The notes under the pieces were generated by a model. It was not told the origin of the DNA, made no database searches, and saw nothing but the letters and a program-made list of their open reading frames with translations. Both the position numbers and the translations under genes were made by a program. This document shows positions 6,576 through 11,522 of a DNA stretch of 11,522 nucleotides, piece after piece. Numbering within the stretch: the stretch's first letter is position 1; each line of letters opens with the position of its first letter. Location of the stretch: assembly GCA_003646875.1 (NCBI GenBank), contig QMLT01000028.1, forward strand, positions 1 through 11,522. The letters run 5' to 3'. This DNA is from Deltaproteobacteria bacterium (GTDB taxonomy: Bacteria; Desulfobacterota; DSM-4660; Desulfatiglandales; B25-G16).

Positions 6576-8105
6576 TTACTCCCATTCTATTGTGCTCGGT
6601 GGTTTTGAGCTGATATCATAGGTTACCCTGTTAACACCCCTGACCTCATTGATAATCCGGTTTGAGATCCTGCCCAGCAGCGCATGGGGAAGCCTTGCCC
6701 AGTCCGCAGTCATAGCATCAAGGCTCGTTACAGCCCTTATGACAACACAATGTTCAAAAGTCCGTTTATCACCCATAATGCCAACGCTTTTTATAGGCAA
6801 AAGTATGGCAAAAGATTGCCACAGTTTTTTGTAATTATTGCTTTTTCTAATTTCTGTTATCAAAATATCATCTGCCTGACGCACAATAGACAGACGTCTC
6901 GGCGTTACCTCTCCAATAATTCGTACTGCGAGCCCAGGGCCTGGGAAGGGATGGCGAAGTATTATATCGTCAGGCAGCCCAAGCTCTTTGCCTAATAGCC
7001 TGACCTCGTCCTTGAAGAGATGTTTTAGAGGCTCAATAAGACTAAGGCGCATCTTTTTAGGAAGCGCCCCGACATTATGGTGGGATTTGATAACTGCTGA
7101 CGGGCCTCCAAAAGCAGACCTGGATTCAATGAGGTCCGGATAGAGGGTCCCCTGCGCTAAAAAGCCAACATCCTTGATCTTTACGGCCTCATCTTCAAAT
7201 ACCCTGATGAAGGTTCTACCTATGATCCGCCGTTTCCTTTCAGGGTCCACAACACCTCTGAGTGATTCCAGAAACCTTCTTCTGGCATTGATGAATTTAA
7301 GCCTGATCCTAAAATGGCGTTTGAATAAATTTTTAACACTCTCTCCCTCGTCTTTTCTTAAAAGACCGTTATCTACAAAGATACAGGTCAATTGTTTATC
7401 AATAGCCCTGTTGAGAAGAACAGCCGCAACAGAGGAATCTACTCCACCGCTTAATCCAAGAATGACCTTTTTTTCTCCAACTTCCCCTCTTATCTCATCT
7501 ATCGTTTTCTTGATAAAGGATCTCATTGTCCATGTCTTATTACAGCCACATATACTGAAGAGAAAGTTTTTTAACATTTTCTTTCCCTCAGGTGTATGGA
7601 TGACCTCCGGGTGAAATTGCAGGCCATAAAGTTTCTTTTGACTATTTTCAACGGCAGCGATTTTGGTATTTTCTGTGGAGGCTGTTACCTTAAATCCATG
7701 TGGCAAACGAGAAATAGAATCCCCATGGCTCATCCAGCAAGGTGTTATTGTATTAGTTCCAGAAAAAACACCTTTTTGGTCACATATATTTAGCTCAGCA
7801 AGGCCATATTCTCTTCTTCGGACACTATCGACCTTACCACCCAAGCTACCTATCATATACTGCATGCCGTAACATATTCCAAGTATGGGGATATTTAGAT
7901 TGAAGATCTGTGGGTCTACCTTGGGACTGTTTTTTTCATATATACTTGCCGGTCCTCCTGAGAGTATTATACCTTCGGGAGCCAAGGAGCTAATTTTAGA
8001 CAATTCAATGCCTGGTGGCTCTATCTGGCAGTAAACATGCTGCTCCCTCACCCTCCTGGCAATGAGCTGGTTGTATTGAGAACCGAAATCGATTATTAAT
8101 ATCAT
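6576..8105 (-). CDS. guaA: GMP synthase (glutamine-hydrolysing)
   Basis: Converts XMP, ATP and glutamine to GMP, the last step of guanine nucleotide synthesis; cytosolic. The 509 residues match the usual two-domain bacterial enzyme. The class I amidotransferase domain (1 to about 190) starts MILIIDFGSQYNQLIARRVRE and has GICYGMQYM with nucleophile Cys78, plus QFHPEV with His165 and Glu167. The ATP-pyrophosphatase domain has LGLSGGVDSSVAA (217-229, the PP-loop SGGVDSS at 219-225). The C-terminal dimerisation and XMP-binding part includes AQGTLYPDLIES (318-329), RHPFPGPGLAVRI (384-396) and the classic ending DISSKPPSTIEWE. Only a weak GGATG precedes the ATG, and a four-codon reading frame (8106-8117, stop TAG) abuts the start directly. 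It is followed by hisH, whose ribosome binding site lies in the guaA 3' end. Nothing appears missing. Confidence 0.97.
   Translation of the reverse strand: MILIIDFGSQYNQLIARRVREQHVYCQIEPPGIELSKISSLAPEGIILSGGPASIYEKNSPKVDPQIFNLNIPILGICYGMQYMIGSLGGKVDSVRRREYGLAELNICDQKGVFSGTNTITPCWMSHGDSISRLPHGFKVTASTENTKIAAVENSQKKLYGLQFHPEVIHTPEGKKMLKNFLFSICGCNKTWTMRSFIKKTIDEIRGEVGEKKVILGLSGGVDSSVAAVLLNRAIDKQLTCIFVDNGLLRKDEGESVKNLFKRHFRIRLKFINARRRFLESLRGVVDPERKRRIIGRTFIRVFEDEAVKIKDVGFLAQGTLYPDLIESRSAFGGPSAVIKSHHNVGALPKKMRLSLIEPLKHLFKDEVRLLGKELGLPDDIILRHPFPGPGLAVRIIGEVTPRRLSIVRQADDILITEIRKSNNYKKLWQSFAILLPIKSVGIMGDKRTFEHCVVIRAVTSLDAMTADWARLPHALLGRISNRIINEVRGVNRVTYDISSKPPSTIEWE
6579..6583 (-). promoter_or_regulatory. 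hisH ribosome binding site inside the end of guaA
   Basis: GGGAG on the minus strand lies within the last two sense codons of guaA and 8 bases before the ATG at 6570. It decides the hisH start in favour of MIAIIDYK and implies that ribosomes finishing guaA help initiate hisH. Confidence 0.7.
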
Positions 8106-8141
8106 CTATTCATCCATTTTTTCAGAATATCTTGAATGTAT

Positions 8142-8152
8142 AGGAAATTCCT
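8142..8152. repeat. 11-base perfect palindrome upstream of guaA
   Basis: AGGAAATTCCT is a perfect inverted repeat about a single central base, 37-47 bases before the guaA start and inside the 131-base gap between the glutamate dehydrogenase and guaA. It partly overlaps the place where a guaA promoter would be expected (TATACA on the minus strand just downstream is a weak -10 with no good -35). It could be an operator half or chance. The rest of the gap shows no clear terminator for the upstream dehydrogenase gene. Confidence 0.3.
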
Positions 8153-8236
8153 CTTTCAGTCCTTGTAGGAATGACAGGTCCGCACCAAAGATCCGATATG
8201 TTCTTTAATTATTTGGCTACTGAAACACATTTTTTG

Positions 8237-11218
8237 TTACCTACAGCAATGCCTTGCGAATTGCTCTAACTTTTCTTCAAAAGGAGCCTCGAACCCACCC
8301 TGGTAAATACTTCGAGTAGCTATCTCTGTAGAAATGATAGCAACTCTGTATTTTAATGGTAAGTATTTTACCTTATCTCTAAATTTTTTTCTCTTCTGAA
8401 TACAATCAGGAAGGTGCGAGAGAAGAATTCTGGAGTAATATGGTCTCTCTATTTTATCAGGGTGCTTAATAAGGTAGTCATAAATCTTATCTGTTAACTC
8501 GTTGATTTCATGGCTGATTTCATTGCTAATGTCTGTATATAATTTTTTGCCTTGAGATTGTCTATACCGTTGAAAAATCAATCCAGATTCATCTACGGCT
8601 CGTTTTTCCAGAATTTTTAATACATCCTTTACATACCTCTCTTTATATTGCAGGAATTCCTTATCGCTCATTAACAGTCCCCCAATGATTTCGTAAGAGG
8701 AACAAATAACGCCACACTTGTTTGCCGAGGAATCCTTCAGGATTGGAATGCCTTTTTTCTGTATCTTTCCTCGGGCGCTTGGGGAAATAAATGAATTAGC
8801 TCCTTCTATTATTACACGGGCGGTTGGATTCTGGTCACTGTCAAAGAGTTTTTCCCAGTTGCCATCGTGAATAGTCTCAGGACGACCTCCGCATGGTATA
8901 AATACATCCGTAACATGAGAGAAGATAAGACCTTCAAACTCTCCGTGAAACTCATCTGAGGACACCCACTCTTCCTGAACCCCTTGCTTAGTCTTGATAA
9001 CCTTTTTATATTGGTCTACGAGGCCCTCTTTTTTTCGCTCTCTCGAGTAGAGGATAAAGGCGCCCTCATTAAGCTTATCCGGCGAAAATTCATCAATATT
9101 TTTCTTTAAGACAAGGCGGTTGAGTTCCTCCTTATTAATACCCTTTGGATCAAATATAGCGCCGGAGCCAGCCGTAATAGACATAATCTGAATCTTAGGG
9201 CAATGCGCCAGGAGCAACTTTAACTCATTTCCTGCAACATCCCCATTGGTTCCACCTGTGATTTTGACACTGAAGGGATTTGATTTTGCATCAATTCCAA
9301 GTTCCTCCAATGCCCGCTCAACAAACTTCCAAACCCCGAGAGATGTCACGCCGTATTCCTTATGATTGATTCCTATTTTTTTACTCGAAATTATGCCACC
9401 ACCTAAAATATACCCACGCTCCCTGGAACGTTCTGCCATATATTCAATCATGGAATCGTGCATATTTTCATCAGGCCCTATCTCAATCGGCTCATCTTCT
9501 CCATAGTAGTCAACTACTTTTGCATCTACAGGCCTGCCATCACGGGTAACAAATAAATCCAGAAATGCATTTATTATTCCCCTCTGAAGATTATAAAGGC
9601 GTTTTAATGTACTGTTGCTGTCTTCAAGATCAAATGCCTTCATAACAATGGCCAGCTTTGATCCGCCCTGGTATATATCCTTATTTTTCAGATGCTGGGT
9701 ATGGGCCAGGACCATTGCCTCCTTAAATATGGTATTCATAGCTGACTCAAAATCATCTTTTGTCCTCGCAATGACGGTTCTAAAACCACCCCTTGCAATA
9801 TCGGAAAAACCAAAATGATAGCCGGAGCCATGGCGATGGTAGAAAAAGGTAATCCTGAATGGCAAATCAGGGGGCAAATTGGAACTTATTTCTTGAGGTA
9901 ATTTCTCCATATAACCGGGATCCAACCGGAAGGACAGGGATTTTTTGTATGTGACAAAAAAGTTTGTCTTTAAAGTGTATTGTATAAAGAGCAGGGCGAC
10001 ACCAAACATTATCCTTCTGGTTTCATCCAGGATAACATGGCCTGTGTTGTATTCGTCAATTATGGACTTTATTCTCTGATATTCCTTCTCCAGAGTCTCT
10101 TTATCTGCACGTTTTTCAGGATCGGGATTGAATTTCCTATAAAAAAGTTGCAGCATTTCCCGTGTAAGCTGTAAATGACTAAAAAATGCATCCTGGGTTT
10201 CGCCCCAATCAAATCGATAGGGAGAGCTATGCGCCATGTTGGTATGAACAAATGTAATGATGGCGCTTAAAAGGCTCCCCTCCGGCCCTGTCAAAACGTT
10301 GCCTGTAACCAGTTCATAATATGTCCTGTCCTGTATGTTTATTACCTTTGTGTTATATAGTTCGGATTCTAAAGATGAAAATATGGGCATATCTTTTTGT
10401 ATAGGCTTGCCGTCCCTTGTGGTGATATACGCCGATAAAATAGTCACTAACTGCCCTTCTTCATCTTCCACCTCTACTACATAATTCCTCTGGGTGGCGA
10501 TGTTTAACCTGAAGAAGATTTCTACAAGTTCCATGAGGTAGCCCGCAGCCAGGGGATTGATAACCGAAAAAACAAGCCTTGTCTCATCCCTGCCTTTCTC
10601 GTCTTTGGTTGGCTCAATATCTAAAAATATCCCGCCACGACGAATTGCGGATTGATAGAGCCACATTGCCCTGGCAACTCTCAGTGCAGGTGACAGTAAC
10701 ACATAATCGGTATTATTCGTCATTATGAATTTGAGAATGGTGTCGAATTCCTTAAACTTAAATTCAGGGTAATGTTCCTGAATATTTTTTCGGATGAGGC
10801 CTTTACCTCGAAAAATTGGTCTTGATTCCAATTTTTGTTTATCAGTGCGAAAATGGAATTTCTGCAGCTCAAGCTCGCCCTCCTGTCCCGGCAGAAAAGT
10901 GTTAGAATGGATCATTTCTGAATATATAATCTCTTTGTCCTTTATAGAATCCAGGGTCTTGAATAAGGTGCCTGGTTTATTTATGGTTGCGATAATAAGC
11001 TTTTCATCAGTGTCCCTTAAAACAACCTGATGGTTTTCACCCAGGGTTTGCAGGTTCATGCTTAGGTTCAAGAGGGCATCTTTTTCAGGCCCAAAGGTGA
11101 TGAAAAAATACGGATGCATATTCTCGAGAAGCCAGTTTAAATTTTTTAAAGCAAGTTTTTTAAGTTTCCCTATGTCCCTGGAAACTTGATTGATGGTTTT
11201 TTGTGTTTCAATATACAT
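8237..11218 (-). CDS. Large NAD-type glutamate dehydrogenase (about 1000-residue class)
   Basis: Oxidatively deaminates glutamate to 2-oxoglutarate and ammonia, probably with NAD; cytosolic. The 993 residues place it in the large GDH class, near the 115 kDa type, far above the 450-residue hexameric enzymes. The N-terminal 400 or so residues look regulatory. Residues about 65-105 (LIIATINKPGTLFKTLDSI) resemble an ACT domain, a common amino-acid-binding fold in large GDHs. The catalytic core shows FGFSDIARGGFRT (469-481), IYQGGSKLAIV (515-525, Lys521 at the place of the GDH catalytic lysine), a Rossmann-like TGGTNGDVAGNELKLL (654-669), FIPCGGRPETI (773-783), EGANSFIS (805-812) and DSSANKCGVICSSYE (829-843). 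The C-terminal 130 residues are helical. The ATG at 11218 has AAGGAAGG about 6 bases upstream. It runs with guaA and hisH but 131 bases away, so it may be a separate transcript. Coenzyme choice is inferred from class; leucine/phenylalanine dehydrogenase is unlikely at this size. Confidence 0.92.
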   Translation of the reverse strand: MYIETQKTINQVSRDIGKLKKLALKNLNWLLENMHPYFFITFGPEKDALLNLSMNLQTLGENHQVVLRDTDEKLIIATINKPGTLFKTLDSIKDKEIIYSEMIHSNTFLPGQEGELELQKFHFRTDKQKLESRPIFRGKGLIRKNIQEHYPEFKFKEFDTILKFIMTNNTDYVLLSPALRVARAMWLYQSAIRRGGIFLDIEPTKDEKGRDETRLVFSVINPLAAGYLMELVEIFFRLNIATQRNYVVEVEDEEGQLVTILSAYITTRDGKPIQKDMPIFSSLESELYNTKVINIQDRTYYELVTGNVLTGPEGSLLSAIITFVHTNMAHSSPYRFDWGETQDAFFSHLQLTREMLQLFYRKFNPDPEKRADKETLEKEYQRIKSIIDEYNTGHVILDETRRIMFGVALLFIQYTLKTNFFVTYKKSLSFRLDPGYMEKLPQEISSNLPPDLPFRITFFYHRHGSGYHFGFSDIARGGFRTVIARTKDDFESAMNTIFKEAMVLAHTQHLKNKDIYQGGSKLAIVMKAFDLEDSNSTLKRLYNLQRGIINAFLDLFVTRDGRPVDAKVVDYYGEDEPIEIGPDENMHDSMIEYMAERSRERGYILGGGIISSKKIGINHKEYGVTSLGVWKFVERALEELGIDAKSNPFSVKITGGTNGDVAGNELKLLLAHCPKIQIMSITAGSGAIFDPKGINKEELNRLVLKKNIDEFSPDKLNEGAFILYSRERKKEGLVDQYKKVIKTKQGVQEEWVSSDEFHGEFEGLIFSHVTDVFIPCGGRPETIHDGNWEKLFDSDQNPTARVIIEGANSFISPSARGKIQKKGIPILKDSSANKCGVICSSYEIIGGLLMSDKEFLQYKERYVKDVLKILEKRAVDESGLIFQRYRQSQGKKLYTDISNEISHEINELTDKIYDYLIKHPDKIERPYYSRILLSHLPDCIQKRKKFRDKVKYLPLKYRVAIISTEIATRSIYQGGFEAPFEEKLEQFARHCCR

Positions 11219-11306
11219 TTTCTACCTTCCTTTCGCCTTTTATATCTTGTCCCCTGTTAATCTCCGCTAAAAGGCAATAAATATAAGTAGGCGTTCACGG
11301 GTTCAA

Positions 11307-11509
11307 AGGTTCAGGGGTTCAAGGTTCCATTCTCGTCCCCGGACTGCATTTGGGATGCGTATTTACGAGAAAAGCGTCAGCTTCGTCAGGCCTAATCCAA
11401 AATTTGGAGCCAAATTGGCAATTATTTGGGAAAACGAGCATTTTTAACGAGGACTTCGGGTCTGTCATGCCTTCTTTGTCCTTAACCCTGAACGTTGAAC
11501 CCTGAACCT
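11307..11509. repeat. GTTCA-rich imperfect inverted repeats flanking about 160 bases
   Basis: Two GTTCA-rich arms face each other: 11307-11328, built from AGGTTCAGGG and GTTCAAGGTTCC, and 11487-11509, whose complement is AGGTTCAGGG then TTCAACGTTCAGG. They match over about 20 bases with one gap and one mismatch. Each arm is internally repetitive (GTTCA units at 11292, 11301, 11309, 11318 on the left). The enclosed DNA carries no ORF, but has two palindromes at 11397-11419 and a CGTCAG direct repeat (two copies around 11375-11389). This looks like a dispersed intergenic repeat or non-autonomous element upstream of the glutamate dehydrogenase. Confidence 0.5.
11397..11419. promoter_or_regulatory. 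Two tandem odd-length palindromes, possible operator
   Basis: CCAAAATTTGG (11397-11407) and GCCAAATTGGC (11409-11419) are each perfect palindromes around one central A and share a CCAAA/TTTGG-type core. Their centres are 12 bases apart, just over one helical turn. They lie about 180 bases upstream of the glutamate dehydrogenase start, a plausible distance for a regulator site, but no promoter ties them to that gene. Confidence 0.35.
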
Positions 11510-11522
11510 GACAACCTTGGTA

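Larger units (their letters stand above)
11219..11522. other. Non-coding region upstream of glutamate dehydrogenase
   Basis: No gene is supportable in this 304-base stretch. Close to the dehydrogenase are its ribosome binding site and a TATAAA (minus strand, about 11238-11243) without a recognisable -35. The remainder consists of the GTTCA-rich inverted repeats and the palindromes listed separately. The window ends before any upstream gene appears. Confidence 0.6.

Noticed and set aside
8106..8117. Four-codon upstream ORF (ATG to TAG) directly abutting guaA
   Set aside because: Such tiny frames arise by chance and it lacks its own ribosome binding site; mentioned only in the guaA entry.
11290..11330. 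GTTCA repeats as a CRISPR or tRNA T-arm
   Set aside because: The units are 8-10 bases apart with no spacers of constant length, and there is no cloverleaf around the GGTTCA words.

Overview
The window reads as chromosomal DNA from a Gram-negative bacterium with an LPS outer membrane. It holds a Kdo transferase (WaaA/KdtA), GlmM, GuaA, HisH and a large NAD-type glutamate dehydrogenase of about 1000 residues. The moderate-to-low GC content, the GDH class, and the pairing of kdtA with a deoxyhypusine-synthase-like gene suggest a deltaproteobacterial (Desulfobacterota-like) lineage. That assignment is inference; no rRNA or other marker gene is present. I see no tRNA, rRNA, CRISPR array, complete insertion sequence or phage gene.

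Layout. Positions 109-2446, minus strand: glmM followed by a NagB-family gene 25 bases downstream, led by a strong sigma-70-type promoter (2554-2582) and a strong ribosome binding site. Positions 2447-3192: a long gene-poor divergent region with that promoter, a small inverted repeat and the remains of a small minus-strand ORF that appears frameshifted. Positions 3193-5755, plus strand: kdtA, then a 405-residue protein with a deoxyhypusine-synthase-like nucleotide-binding region. Positions 5756-5916: a short convergent gap that looks like a small repeat element, with 11-base direct repeats outside and inverted repeats inside. Positions 5917-8105, minus strand: guaA and hisH, overlapping or abutting and probably translationally coupled. 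Positions 8237-11218, minus strand: NAD-glutamate dehydrogenase. Positions 11219-11522: non-coding DNA with GTTCA-rich inverted repeats around two tandem palindromes.

Functional picture. The left half concerns the cell envelope. GlmM makes glucosamine-1-phosphate for UDP-GlcNAc (peptidoglycan and lipid A), and KdtA adds Kdo to lipid A. The NagB-family protein acts, or once acted, on the same hexosamine-phosphate pool. The right half concerns glutamine and glutamate nitrogen: two glutamine amidotransferases (GuaA for GMP, HisH for histidine) and a catabolic-type glutamate dehydrogenase.

The points most worth a second look are: the unexplained deoxyhypusine-synthase-like protein beside kdtA; the NagB homologue with Arg in place of a catalytic Asp, sitting behind glmM; and two MITE-like intergenic segments.
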